Both the position numbers and the translations under genes were made by a program. From NCBI RefSeq assembly GCF_003265705.1, contig NW_020312968.1, positions 3,408,935 to 3,472,934 of the forward strand: a DNA stretch of 64,000 nucleotides, written 5' to 3'. Below the pieces are notes generated by a model. The model was not told the DNA's origin, ran no database searches, and worked only from the letters and a program-made list of their open reading frames with translations. Numbering within the stretch: the first letter of the stretch is position 1; each line of letters starts with the position of its first letter. Of the stretch, positions 11,934 to 22,704 are shown one piece after another. The stretch is from Callorhinus ursinus. Taxonomy: Eukaryota; Chordata; Mammalia; Carnivora; Otariidae.

Positions 11934-12268
11934 GGGGCGCCTGGGTGGCTCGGTCAGTGGAGCATGCGATTCTTCTTTTTTTTTTTAAAGATTTTATTTA
12001 TTTATTTGAGAGAGAGAATGAGATAGAGAGAGAGAGCATGAGAGGGGGGAGGGTCAGAGGGAGAAGCAGACTCCCTGCTGAGCAGGGAGCCTGATGCGGG
12101 ACTCGATCCCGGGACTCCAGGATCATGACCCGAGCCGAAGGCAGTTGCCTAACCAACTGAGCCACCCAGGTGCCCCAAGGAGCATGCGATTCTTGATCTC
12201 GGGGTTGTGAGTTCGAGCCGGGAGGTTGGATGTAGAGATTACTTAAAAACAAAATCTTTTTAAAAAAA
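11934..12268 (+). mobile_element. Short tRNA-Lys SINE (outer element), split by a second SINE
   Basis: Head ggggcgcctgggtggctcgg at 11934, continuation gatctcggggttgtgagttc and tail aaaacaaaatc after 12177. Flanked by agtatgaaatt / aatatgaaatt. Confidence 0.85.
11975..12178 (-). mobile_element. CAN-SINE, GGAGTC subfamily, nested in another SINE
   Basis: Complete reverse element inserted in the outer SINE; ggagcatgcgattctt (16 bp) is repeated exactly at 11959-11974 and 12179-12194. Confidence 0.95.
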
Positions 12269-12449
12269 ATATGAAATTAAATTTAAAACATTAATTTTTA
12301 GAATAAAGACTCTATCCCTATCAACCCATTTCCTCTCATACCGTCCCCACTATAATTTAAATATCCTATAACCACCAAGACATGGATTCTGTGGCCTGAC
12401 AATGCCTTTGGTCTGAATTTTATGACACTTATTTCAAGCCAGAGCTGGT

Positions 12450-12637
12450 TGGGTGCCTGGGTGGCTCAGTTGGTTAAGCGACTGCCTTCGGCTCAGGTCA
12501 TGATCCTGGAGTCCTGGGATCGAGTCCCGCATTGGGCTCCCTGCTCGGCAGGGAGTCTGCTTCTCCCTGTGACCCTCCCCCCATCTCATGTGCTCTCTCT
12601 CTCTCAAATAAATAAATAAAAATATTAAAAAAAAAAA
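12450..12637 (+). mobile_element. CAN-SINE, GGAGTC subfamily
   Basis: Complete plus element; exact 16-bp duplication tcaagccagagctggt at 12434-12449 and 12638-12653. Confidence 0.95.
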
Positions 12638-12787
12638 TCAAGCCAGAGCTGGTGAACAAAATTATCTCTGGAATCACATGGTGTGAATTGCTATGGAATA
12701 AGGTTAAATTATTTTGATGTTGAGTCTGACCATATGTGAGCATTTTCCATAGCTCTTTGTCAGATTGTACTACTAAAACCAAAACCA

Positions 12788-12972
12788 AACTGAGGGTTGC
12801 TGGAGGGGAGGTGGGTGGGGGGATGGGGTAACCGGGTGATGGGCATTAAGGAGGGCATGTGGTGTGATGAGCACTGGGTGTTACAGTAAACTGATAAATT
12901 ATTGAACACGACATCTGAAACTAATGATGTACTATAAGTTGGTTAATTGAATTTAAATAAAAAAATAAAACC
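12788..12972 (+). mobile_element. 5'-truncated carnivoran LINE-1, 3' UTR only
   Basis: ggttgctggaggggaggtgg, gggtgatgggcattaaggag and ctgaaactaatgatgtact, then poly-A, are the 3' end of a carnivore L1. Flanked by aaaaccaaaacca-type repeats. This 3' UTR differs from that of the large L1 at 33.5-40.8 kb. Confidence 0.8.
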
Positions 12973-13393
12973 AAAACCATATTATTAATTAAAAAAAAAT
13001 CATGGTTGCTTAACCTCTTCAGGCGTTAAGGTTTCTCAGGTATAAAGCCTTAATTCAGAAATGAATGCATGATGATTCCATTCAAATTTCCTGCATCAGC
13101 ATTAAGATGCTACAGACTCTTTTGGTCCCAGGAAACCTCAGAGAATAATAACAGCATTACCCACATCTTATGCCTTATGGGAACAATAACTGGTAGAAGG
13201 TCACACCTTCTGTACCCCCTTCAACGGTTCACCTGTGGCCTTTCTCATAGGAGTCATATTTTTTGCATGTGTCTCAAATTTCCCATCGGTGAAACAGAGA
13301 GTGTGACACAACTATAACTCTCAGTTATTTGAAGTGCTTTGAACAAAATGGTTAGAACATCTTAGCATAGTGTGTGATTTTGTAAGCCATTTG
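12973..13393. other. Unassigned intergenic sequence
   Basis: No gene or repeat recognised. Confidence 0.35.
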
Positions 13394-13560
13394 GCCAGGG
13401 GTCCCCAAACTCACTTCCCACAGGAATTCCCTAGGGAGCTTTAAAAATTTCCAGTGCCTGGAGTCTGTACCAAGGATTCTGATTTAAGTGGGGTTGAGTG
13501 TGGCCTGAGAATTAGCATTTGTAAAAGCTCCCCAGATGATTCTAATGTGCAACAAAGTCT
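13394..13560 (+). mobile_element. MER5A-like hAT-Charlie transposon fossil
   Basis: ggggtccccaaactcacttc, ggattctgatttaagtgggg, cctgagaattagcatttgta match MER5A landmarks. Confidence 0.65.
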
Positions 13561-13895
13561 GCACATATAGGCATGGCCTTTATTCTCCCTGCTGGGCTTT
13601 GCTCCCAATAACTACCAGGAGGGTTCAGAACAGTGAAGCATAGGACCTGAACCACACTAAGGGAAGTGTAGTCAAGTGGAAACAACAATCCTAGAGGGAA
13701 CCTGGAACCTGACCCAAACAAATTGGAAACATGACACCATTGTAACTCAGATGTCCTCGCCACCAAGGTGGGGAAATGTCAAAATTGATATTATCCTCAC
13801 TCAGAACAGCTTTGGTGAAGCCCTGGAACTGGAGAAGCCTTTGTTCACAAAGCAAACAATATCTTCAGCCTCAATAAAATTCCTTCTATTTCTTT

Positions 13896-14091
13896 TTTTT
13901 TTTAAGATTTTATTTATTTATTTGAGAGAGAGAGAGAATGAGAGATAGAGAGCATGAGAGGGAAGAGGGTCAGAGGGAGAAGCAGACTCCCTGCTGAGCA
14001 AGGAGCCCAACGTGGGACTCAATACCGGGACTCCAGGATCATGACCTGAGCCGAAGGCAGTCGCTTAACCAACTGAGCCACCCAGGCGCCC
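13896..14091 (-). mobile_element. CAN-SINE, GGAGTC subfamily
   Basis: Complete reverse element; flanked by ccttct(a/g)tttcttt. Confidence 0.93.
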
Positions 14092-14322
14092 CCTTCTGTT
14101 TCTTTAAAGTAGGTATTAACTTGTAAGTGCAGTAAATACTTAGGAAACTTCTGTGGGAAATGAACCGAACTGCTCTTAGAAGTCAAGGTCAGAGAGAAGA
14201 TGTGGAGTCAGGAGCAGGAAGAGAAAGGCCACCCAAGAGTTGCCAAGCCAATAAGAGAGGTTTGGGAGAAGAGACACCTTGGGGTGAGGGTGGAGGGATA
14301 TATTATTTTAAAAACAAAATCT

Positions 14323-14548
14323 GGGAGGTGCCTGAGTGGCTCAGTCGGTTAAGCATCTGACTCTTGATTTCAGCTCGGGTGATCATCTCAGGATTCTGGG
14401 ATTGAGTCCCGATTCAGGCTCTGCACTCAACAGGGAGTTGGCTTCAGGATCCTCTCTCCCTCTGCCCCTCCCTCCACTCTCTACAATGAATGAATGACTG
14501 AATGACTGACTGACTGACCGACTGAATGAATGAATGAATAAATAAGAT
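14323..14548 (+). mobile_element. CAN-SINE with expanded tetranucleotide tail
   Basis: Older plus element (gcatctgactcttgatttca). Its tail carries a GAAT/GACT array at about 14485-14545. Flanked by aaaacaaaatc at both ends. Confidence 0.9.
14485..14545. repeat. (GAAT)n/(GACT)n tetranucleotide microsatellite
   Basis: About fifteen interrupted tetranucleotide units in the SINE tail. Confidence 0.9.
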
Positions 14549-14907
14549 AAAAACAAAATCCTGCCCTATGGTATCCAGCCCCTGTCCTCCAGTTCTGCTC
14601 TAAAATCTTGAGCAAGGTTTTAGTGCACTGCTGCATTAATCCTTGTGCAAGGAGAGTATTGGTTTTTGAAGAGCTCAAAGAAGATGATAGAACATCAGAG
14701 TAGGAATCCCATAGAAAGAAAGGGGCACACAGATTTTACAAACTTGGGTTTGCCCCTCATCTCCACTAAGTTCATACAGACAAATATTCAAGGATTATTT
14801 CCTTGAAGGAATACCAGATGTTAGCCTACTTAACACCCTCATGTCTCTCTTCTGCCCTGGGCAGAAAAATGAAAACAAAACAAGGAAGTCAGGGGTGAGA
14901 AGGTTTA
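14549..14907. other. Unassigned intergenic sequence
   Basis: No gene or repeat recognised. Confidence 0.35.
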
Positions 14908-15079
14908 CAGCATCAGTTCTTGAACTTGAGCCCGTAACAGAGTCACAGCAGGGTGACAAACACAGACTGCTGACCCTGCCCACGGAGTTTCTGATTTAGT
15001 AGATGGGGCGCAGGTCTCACATGTTCCCAAGTGATGCTGACGCTGCTGGTCTGGGGATCACCCTTTGAGAACCACTGGT
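14908..15079 (+). mobile_element. MER5A-like hAT-Charlie transposon fossil
   Basis: gagtttctgatttagtagat, gtgatgctgacgctgctggt and ccctttgagaaccactgg are near-consensus MER5A landmarks. Confidence 0.75.
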
Positions 15080-15150
15080 TTGTAAGGCTCTCATAGAAAT
15101 TCTTTCCTGGTGTTTATTATGGTCAGGTCTTTAAAATTTTAAACAGGTTT

Positions 15151-15340
15151 TAGGGTGCCTGGGTGGTTCAGTTGGTTAAGCGTCTGACTTGGTCTCACTC
15201 AGGTCATGATCTCAGGGTCCTGGGATCGAGCCCCACATTAGGCTCCCTGCTTAGTGGGGAGTCTGCTTCTCCCTCTCCCTCTGCCCTTCTCCACTGCTCC
15301 TGCTCTCTCTCTTTCTCAAATAAATAAAATCTTAAAAAAA
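15151..15340 (+). mobile_element. CAN-SINE
   Basis: Plus element, head tagggtgcctgggtggttca; flanked by aacaggttt repeats. Confidence 0.93.
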
Positions 15341-15517
15341 ATTTTTTTAACAGGTTTCATGAGAAAGGAAGAGTGTCATTGTCAAATGAGTTGGGAAAAT
15401 ACTGGATTAAAAGAAGTTAAAAGAGGTTTCTTTTGAGAAATTGAAATAACTTACTGCCTACACATGCAACAGCCTACTGTCTGCATTTGTCTGACTTTCC
15501 TATTCCAGGAAATTCTT

Positions 15518-15712
15518 TTTTTTTTTTAAAGATTTTATTTATTTGACAAAGAGAGACACAGTGAGAGAGGGAACAGAAGCAGGGGCAGAGGGAGAGGGAG
15601 AAGCACGCTTCCCGTGGAGCAGGGAGCCCAATGTGGGGCTCAACCCCAGGACCCTGAGATCATGACCTGAGCCAAAGGCAGACGCCCAACGACTGAGCCA
15701 CCCAGACGCCCC
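15518..15712 (-). mobile_element. CAN-SINE
   Basis: Reverse element; duplication tccaggaaattctt at 15504-15517 and 15713-15726. Confidence 0.93.
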
Positions 15713-15726
15713 TCCAGGAAATTCTT

Positions 15727-16194
15727 GACCAGAAAAAAGAAATGGGAAATAATTTTATTGTTTGTTCCAGGAACTGTCTGAAAACCCATTAATCGAAACA
15801 TCAGATGATTCAATTTGCCCTCCTTAAAGTAAATATACTTTCCCAGGAAGATAGATAGCATGTAAAGATTGTTTACTCTTGACTTTCACCTTGGTGTGTC
15901 CACTATCTGAAACTATTATGTCATAGACTTGCCTCATCCTGATCAAGTTCTCCATCAAAATAGCCACCTTAATCCAGACCCCCAAAACCTCCTAAATATC
16001 CTGCCTTTGCCCTCAACCTCCTGAGAAACTACGAAGAGTCTGTAACAATAGCGAACTCCCTTAACCTTGACAAGCATTCAGCTAAGCCTGGCTTTCTCCA
16101 CAGCCTACTTTGATGGCATTTTGAGCCCAGATTCCACAACCTATTGCTTTTGGAAGTTGCTAAGAGAAAAAATCTTAAAAGTTCTCCTCATGAG
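15727..16194. other. Unassigned intergenic sequence
   Basis: No gene or repeat recognised. Confidence 0.35.
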
Positions 16195-16345
16195 GAAAAA
16201 AAAATTAAGTATGTGAGGTGATAGATGTTGTCTAAACTTACTGTGGTGATCATTTCACAATATATATGTATATCAAATCATTATGTTGTGCACCTGAAAT
16301 TTATGCAGTGTTACATGTCAATTACATCTTGATAAAACCAGAAAA
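16195..16345 (+). mobile_element. Old LINE-1 (L1M) 3' terminal fragment
   Basis: tggtgatcatttcacaatat, cattatgttgtgcacctgaa and tgtcaattacatcttgataa form an L1M 3' end. Confidence 0.7.
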
Positions 16346-16510
16346 AAAAATTGGTAAGAACAACAACAAAACCAACCTATTGCCTTAACTTCCTACACTA
16401 GTTTAGGTCCCCCTTGTTACTCCCTGAATTATTCACAGCCTAGAAGGGTGTCTAGAAAATAGTAGCCTACTAACATTATATGAGTAAAAGAATGAAATCT
16501 TTAGTCTTTT

Positions 16511-16718
16511 AAAAAATTTTTTAGAGATTGTATTTATTTATTTATTATTTGAGAGACGGAGAGAGAAAGAGCAGGGGGAGGAGCAGAGGGAGAGGGACAA
16601 GCAGACTCCATGCTGAGTGCAGAGCCCAACGCGGAGCTCAATCCCACCACCCTGAGATCGTGACCTGAGCGGAAATCAAGAGTCCGACGCTTAGCTGACT
16701 TAGCCACCCCAGAGCCCC
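16511..16718 (-). mobile_element. CAN-SINE, older subfamily
   Basis: Reverse element ending gacttagccaccccagagcccc. Confidence 0.85.
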
Positions 16719-16732
16719 TAGTCTCTCTCTCT

Positions 16733-16842
16733 TTTTTTAAATTTTTAAATATTAATTTTCTCTACCCCCAATGTGGGGCTTGAACTCACAACCCTGAGAT
16801 CAAGAGTCACATGCTCTACCGACTGAGCCAGCCAGGTGCCCC
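16733..16842 (-). mobile_element. Short tRNA-Lys SINE
   Basis: cccaatgtggggcttgaact, gactgagccagccaggtgcccc; directly follows the previous SINE. Confidence 0.85.
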
Positions 16843-17157
16843 AAACTTTTTGTCTTTAGTATGCTATTGTGCATTGTGACTTTTTAAGGGGAAGCTGTGA
16901 CTAACCCAACCTTTCTATTACTTATGGAAGGCTGTGCCTCAGGGACACCCTTTGGAGAACCCTACCTTAATTTGTCTCACAGATATCTTTTTAAAAGGTG
17001 TAGGAACTACTGATGAGCACTTTGCCGTTCTTATTACTGAAGGCAGGGATCTGGGGGCTGAATTTATTGATAAATTTAAGATCCTCTTCTGTGACAACCC
17101 TGATCTCGGGGGCTCTTTCTCACTCATGGTTCCAGTCTTTATCATGGACTAAATGGA
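16843..17157. other. Unassigned; weak 72-codon open frame
   Basis: Open frame 16934-17152 on plus has no recognised domain. A 16-bp tandem duplication (atcatggactaaatgg, 17141-17172) lies at the border with the following LTR. Confidence 0.35.
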
Positions 17158-17505
17158 TCATGGACTAAATGGTGCCCCCCCCAAATTAATATGTTGAAGT
17201 CCAACCCCACAACGTGACTGCATTTGGAGACAGGACCTTTAAAGAGATCATTAAGATTACACGAGGTCAGAAGTTTGCGTCCCAAATCTGATAGGACCAG
17301 TGTCCTGCCAGAGCCCTTTCTCTCTCTCTGTACATGTACAGAGGAAAGGCCAGAAGGCAGCTATATATGAGCCAGAGATGTCTCAGCAGAAACCAACTGT
17401 GCTGGTGCCTTGATCTTGGTCCCCAAAACTGTGAGGAAATCAATTTCTGTTGTTTCAGGCACTAGTCTGTAGTATCTTGTTGTGGCAACCCAAGTTGACT
17501 AATAT
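17158..17505 (+). mobile_element. MLT1-type (ERVL-MaLR) LTR
   Basis: tatgttgaagtccaacccca, ttggagacaggacctttaaa, ccttgatcttggtccccaaa and ctgttgtttcaggcactagt follow the MLT1 consensus order. Confidence 0.75.
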
Positions 17506-17714
17506 AGTTGGGTTTTTTTGTTTTTTGTTTTTCTTTTTTGGGGCTGAACTTGGAACCACTGGGTCATGAACGTGACCCCTGACCTATGGCTCAGAGAACT
17601 CTCTCTAGCCTACTTATTCCTGACATCATAACTGTGCACTTCACAATGATTGAGGGATGTAAGTTTTATTGGAGGACTGGAAATGGAAGAGTCATAACCA
17701 TTAGAAAATAGGAA

Positions 17715-17793
17715 GGGGGTGCTTGGCTGGCTCAGTTGGTAGAGGTCATGAGTTCAAGTCCCATGTGGGGTGTAGAGTTTACTTAAAAAAAAT
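17715..17793 (+). mobile_element. Short tRNA-Lys SINE
   Basis: ggggtgcttggctggctcag, gagttcaagtcccatgtggg then A-rich tail. Confidence 0.75.
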
Positions 17794-18059
17794 AGAAAGG
17801 CCCCAGTCTTATGTTATTTAAATCTATCACATGTTAATCTGTCTGGTATGTGAAATATATGAAAGTAGATACTAGACTTTTTAAAATTCAGTTACTTTTT
17901 TATCACTATTCAATTTTATTTTTGATTGCTCACATATTTTTTGGACTGATGTGATATATTTTATATTGCATAATAAAGAATTTGTCTGATTTTTGTCCCA
18001 GGTTCCTGACCCAAAGCTTCTGAACCCTTTTCTGAAAGACAGGAGTGTCTTTGTTATGC

Positions 18060-18680
18060 TGAATGAAATAACTCTGGGCAGGCCCTAGGTGGCTTCAGGT
18101 TGGGGAAGGGTCACCAGAAAGACCAATCACTTGATTAGAGGGTTGGAATTTTGATATCAGCCCAACCTCCTGATCTCCGGAGGGACTGCATATTGAGTTC
18201 AGTTATGTAGCCAGTGATTATACAAGCCATGTCTTCATAATGAAACCCCAGTGAGAACTCTGGCCACAGAAGCTCATTGGAGCTTCCTGCTTGGTGAACA
18301 CATTGATGTGCAGAGAGGATGATGTGCCCTGATGATACAAGAAGAGGGTAAGGAAGCTCTGTGTTCCCTCCCACACCTCACCTTATGTGAGTCCTATATA
18401 ATAAATCTCTAATCATAAGTATAGCTACTTTTCTGAGTTTTATGAATTGATCTAACAAATCATCAAACCTGAGTGGGTCATAGGAACTCCCAAATCTGCA
18501 TACAATAGGTCAGAAGTGCAAGTGGAACCCTGCTAGGTTTCCTGGGAACCCCACTTAGGGCGGGCATACGAAGTGAGGGCAGTCTTGTGGAGGACTGAGT
18601 CCATTATCTGTGGAGTCGGATGATGCTAACTCTGGGTGTTTAAGTGTCAGAACAGAATTGCAGTACACCTAGTTGGTATT
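18060..18680 (+). mobile_element. Old ERV LTR-type repeat
   Basis: ctatataataaatctctaat (promoter/poly(A)-like), catcaaacctgagtgggtca, gtcttgtggaggactgagtc and atgctaactctgggtgttta resemble a widespread mammalian ERV LTR; family name uncertain. Confidence 0.5.
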
Positions 18681-18775
18681 AGTTCATTGGGAATTTTCCC
18701 AAAATATTTTAACATGTAAACTTACTTTCTTAATCCCTTTCTAATGGTAAATAATTTTAGAAAATACAGGCAAGA

Positions 18776-18880
18776 GGGGCACCTGGCTGGCTCAGTTGGT
18801 GGAGCATGTGACTCTTGATCTGGGGATTGTGAGTTTGAGCCCAGGTATAGAGATTTTTTTTAAAATAAAATCTTAAAAAA
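18776..18880 (+). mobile_element. Short tRNA-Lys SINE
   Basis: ggggcacctggctggctcag head; duplication aaaatacag(g/a)caaga at 18761-18775 and 18881-18895. Confidence 0.9.
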
Positions 18881-18989
18881 AAAATACAGACAAGAGAAAA
18901 TAAGAATAACCTGTGATTCCCTCCTCAAATTGAGCTATTCCAATATATATTCTTCCAGTCTTTTTTCTGTGTGTATGTATGCTATTTTA

Positions 18990-19390
18990 AAACATGAGTG
19001 CTGTCAGCAATGGAGACCTCCTTAAGGCAAGATGGAACCAAAGCTGGACACTCAGGTATATTCCACCTGGAGGAGGGGTGGCTTCTCCTGTCCTCAGTCC
19101 CTTGAGAGATGCCATGGTACACCCATCCCCCAGGCCCTTCGTTATCTGAGAAGCCTCTTGGGATTAAGTGAGCAGCAATGGCAGATGGGGGACCATACTA
19201 ATGGCACTAACCATCATATGTAATGGCGCTCAGTGGAATGTTGCCATTTTTCATCCCTCCGCCAAGATACTCCTAATAAAGGATGGGATCTGAGAAAGGA
19301 TACACTTGGCCGAACTTCAGGTAGTCATCTTGGCATTGAATGCCTTGGCAAACAAATGATCCCATCTTCACATTTATTATAAACTATTAA
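18990..19390 (+). pseudogene. Possible decayed ERV pol (RNase H-like) fragment
   Basis: Frame at 19306-19353 reads LAELQVVILALNALAN, the amphipathic pattern of the helix in retroviral RNase H domains. The rest is broken by stops and frameshifts, so this is at best a fossil of an endogenous retrovirus polymerase. A chance match is possible. Confidence 0.3.
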
Positions 19391-19417
19391 ACCATTATCT
19401 AAAAATATTCCCCTTCA

Positions 19418-19440
19418 AAGTAAAATAAAATAAAATAAAA
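19418..19440. repeat. (AAAAT)n pentanucleotide repeat
   Basis: Four to five TAAAA units. Confidence 0.85.
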
Positions 19441-19879
19441 CTCTAGGAATCTCTTGCTTAACAAATTCCCACAATTTAAATCAAAAGTACTACTTATACT
19501 AATGCTATAATACAAGGTCTTGCCAGAATATGCCTTACTCCCTTCAGAGTTAAGATATTTCTAATGGTAACTAAGAAATACATTTCACTACTTGGCGTAG
19601 GCAAAGCAGGGCTCTTGGAAAAGGCATTTAATAACAAATGTTTGTTTTTTAAGCCACTGAGTTAAAGAATGGTTTATCATACAGCAAAAACTAACTGATA
19701 TTCAATGGGAGTGTAACTTTAGTGCCACCACTTTGGAAAGCTTTGAGGCAATATAAATAAATATATATAAATTAAAGAGGCATCTATTTAGTGTCCCACA
19801 ATTCAGATCTTAAATATATACCTTGGAGAAAACGTCACAAATGTGCCCACAGAGATATGCACAAGAATGTTCATTGCAG

Positions 19880-20075
19880 GGGCACCTGGGTGGCTCAGTC
19901 ATTAAGCGTCTGCCTTTGGCTCAGGTCATGATCCCAGGGTCCTGGGATGGAGCCCTGCATCTGGCTCCCTGCCCAGCGGGAAGCCTGCTTCTCCCTCTCC
20001 CACTCCCCCTGCTTGTGTTCCCTCTCTCGCTGTGTCTCTCTCTGTCAAATAAATAAATAAAATCTTAAAAAAAAG
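19880..20075 (+). mobile_element. CAN-SINE
   Basis: Complete plus element; tgttcattgcag repeated at 19868-19879 and 20076-20087. Confidence 0.95.
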
Positions 20076-20234
20076 TGTTCATTGCAGCCTTGCACGTGTC
20101 ATAGGAAAAAAGTTGGAAAAACCCAAATGACTCATCAAAAGAAGACAAATTTATATTATATTCATATAACGGAATACTATGTCACAGTTGGAAGGAATGA
20201 ACTAGAGCTACATGATACAAAATGAATGGATCTT

Positions 20235-20443
20235 TTTTTTTTAAGATTTTATTTATTTATTTGTCAGAGAGAGAGAGGGAGAGTGGCAGGCAGAGAGGGA
20301 GAAGCAGGGTGGCAGGCAGAGAGGGAGAAGCAGGCTCCCTGCTGAGCTGGGAGCCCGATGCGGGACTGGATCCCAGGACCCTGGGATCATGACCTGAGCC
20401 GAAGGCAGACACTTAACCAACTGAGCCACCCACCAGGTGTCCC
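20235..20443 (-). mobile_element. CAN-SINE with internal 26-bp tandem duplication
   Basis: Reverse element; duplication aaaatgaatggatctt flanks it. The body carries two exact 26-bp copies (20283-20308 and 20309-20334) starting gtggcaggcagag. Confidence 0.95.
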
Positions 20444-21099
20444 CAAAATGAATGGATCTTGAAGATAATATGTTGAGTGTTAATTTTTAAGAAAAGCTAA
20501 CTTTTAGGAGACGAGGATGGTAGTAGGAGAAAAATACTGTTGAAGAAGGGCACAAAGATCATTCAGTTGGATCTGTTATGTGTTATTTCTTTAAAATAAT
20601 CAAAGCAAGTTTGTCAAAATATTAACATTTTCAAAATATTAATCTGTTTATTTTTTATGTTTTAAATAGCTCACAAAACAAACTAATAACTTTATATGTT
20701 TCTATTTCATCCACAAAAATAACATTTTAATGACTGCTTAATATTCCAGCTTCAGCAGCTAACATTTCTTAAACTAACCCTTTAATTTTTGTTATCTAGG
20801 AGATTTATAATTTTTCACATGCTTAAAGTAGGCTGTAATGAACATCTCTGTGTAGCACTGATTATTTCCATGTGACTCATTCTCAGAAGTATAATTGTTG
20901 GGTCGAAGTGTATTCACTTTTTAAAATTTCTAATACTTGTTTTTACATTGTCCTTCAGAAAGGAATACCAATTTATACCACTGCTAACAGTGTATGACTG
21001 TTTTATCAACACCAGCTAATATAGTTGGTGATTTCTCTTTGCCAATCTGAGAGTTATAACTGGTATTTGAATTTGCATTCTTTTGATTATGGTGATGGT

Positions 21100-21479
21100 G
21101 TATTAGTTTACTAGGACGACCACAACAAACTACTACAGATTAGGTAGCTTAAACAACGGAGAATTATTTTCTCACGATTATGGAGGCCGGAAGTCTGACA
21201 CCAAGGTGTCAGCAGAGTTGGTTTCTTCCAAGGCTTCTCTCCTTGACTTGTGGATGGCTTTGTTCTGCCTGTGTCTTCATGTAGTTTTCCCTCTGTGTGG
21301 GTCTGTTCAAATTTTGTCATATAATGAAACCAGTCTTATTCCAGTCTTACTCTAATGACCTCTTTTTAACTTAAATACCTCTTTCACGACCTTATCCCCA
21401 AATAGTCATATTCTGAGATACTGAGGGTTAACGAGTTCAGCAGATGAATTTGGAGATGACACAATTCAGCCCATAACAG
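21100..21479 (-). mobile_element. MLT1-type LTR
   Basis: tattagtttactaggacgac, gtagcttaaacaacggagaa and gaggccggaagtctgacacc, ending acaattcagcccataacag, are reversed MLT1 landmarks. Confidence 0.75.
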
Positions 21480-21554
21480 TGAATGTTTTTTCATAAATTT
21501 ATTATCCAACTGAATTTTTCTCTTGCAAAATTTCGTCTTTGTGTCCTTTGCTTT

Positions 21555-22224
21555 TTTTTTTTTTTTTTTTTTAAGTAAGCTCTATACCCAACGTAGGGCT
21601 TGAACTCATGATTCTGATGATGAGGGAGCAGAAGGCTAGCTGAGGACAAAGCACACGCTGACATCCCACAACCCCCGCCTCCCACTCCCAGGTGGGATCT
21701 GTGTGACATTCCTCAAGCATTCCTGGCTGCCCTAAAGCTAAGGAAAGGAAAAACAAATGGTTAAATAATAGAGATCATAGTCCCGCAAGACAGGAGTCTC
21801 CTTCAGTTTACAAATGTCTTAGTGATTTACAAGAAAAAAAGCAATCTTATCAATAACCTAACTTCCAGAGGAAACTCCCAACTGTCTTAATGTTAATGGT
21901 TTACTAGAGGGAAAAACAGTCTTAACTTGACAATGGCAAGGCTCCAATATCTTGTGGGTCTTTTGAAAACCTCCCTTTCTCCTTACCCCCAATTACCAAG
22001 TATATAATCAGTCACCCTTCACAACCCCAGTGCAGCAACTCTTTCTGCCCATGGGTCCTGTCCCCGGGTTTAATAAAGCCACCATTTTGCCCCAAAGATG
22101 TCTCAAGAATTCTTTCTTGACCGTTGGCTCTGGACCTCACGCCACCAAACCTCACCTACATTCAAAACTACATCAGTGAGATCAAGAGTCGCATACTCTA
22201 CTGACTGAACCAGTCAGGAGCCCC
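21555..22224 (-). mobile_element. Short tRNA-Lys SINE split by an ERV LTR
   Basis: Two halves, 21555-21617 (poly-T, cccaacgtagggcttgaact) and 22176-22224 (gagatcaagagtcgcatact, ctgaaccagtcaggagcccc), rejoin to a normal SINE across the inserted LTR. Confidence 0.85.
21618..22175 (+). mobile_element. Solo LTR of a gammaretrovirus-like (ERV1) element
   Basis: 558 bp, starts TGATGAGGGAGC and ends CTACATCA. Has TATATAA at 22001-22007 and AATAAA at 22072-22077, i.e. a U3-R-U5 layout. Flanked by a 4-bp duplication with one mismatch (ctga/gtga). No internal viral genes remain, so it is a product of LTR-LTR recombination. Confidence 0.8.
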
Positions 22225-22330
22225 CCTTTGCTTTTTTTAATTATCCTGTTATTGGGACTTTTGTTTGATTTATAAGAATTTATTATATGTTAGACTACTT
22301 GTCATAAATCTGCATATTATTAAAAAATTA

Positions 22331-22704
22331 TTAAAGAAGACAATTTAGGTGATACAAACAAACTTTATTTGGCACTTCATGAAGTAGAGTTCTTTTAGAG
22401 AACCACAGAATAAAGCAGAAGGCAGGAAGTGTTTATGGGATAAAGAATAAAGAGCAAGGAAGAGAAAAATAAAAAAAATATCTACTTGGCTGGGACCATA
22501 CAGTCAACCTTGTTTAGAGTGAGAAGGAACAAAAAGTAAGTATAGAGCACAAAGTTGGCTTGGCATTTGGAAATTGGCTGCCGGGCTATATACTGTTTCT
22601 GGTCCATCTGAGCGTTTACAGGAAAATGAAGGGTATTTAAGTTTTGACTTGCTGACATGGCACTCTGGGCAGGAGCCACACCCTCCATCTGTTGAAAAAT
22701 ACTT
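22331..22704 (-). mobile_element. Probable solo ERV LTR
   Basis: Read on minus, it ends with a gccaaataaagtttgtttgt poly(A) region and interrupts an L1M; family unknown. Confidence 0.4.

Larger units (their letters stand above)
19690..20640 (+). mobile_element. Old LINE-1 (L1M) 3' region, split by two SINEs
   Basis: agatatgcacaagaatgttc, ggaatactatgtcacagttg and gatcttgaagataatatgtt align in order to L1M ORF2/3' UTR. SINEs at 19880-20075 and 20235-20443 interrupt it. Confidence 0.65.

Noticed and set aside
16934..17152. 72-codon frame between a SINE and an MLT1 LTR as a small gene or ERV remnant
   Set aside because: Open but too short, with no convincing family similarity by eye.
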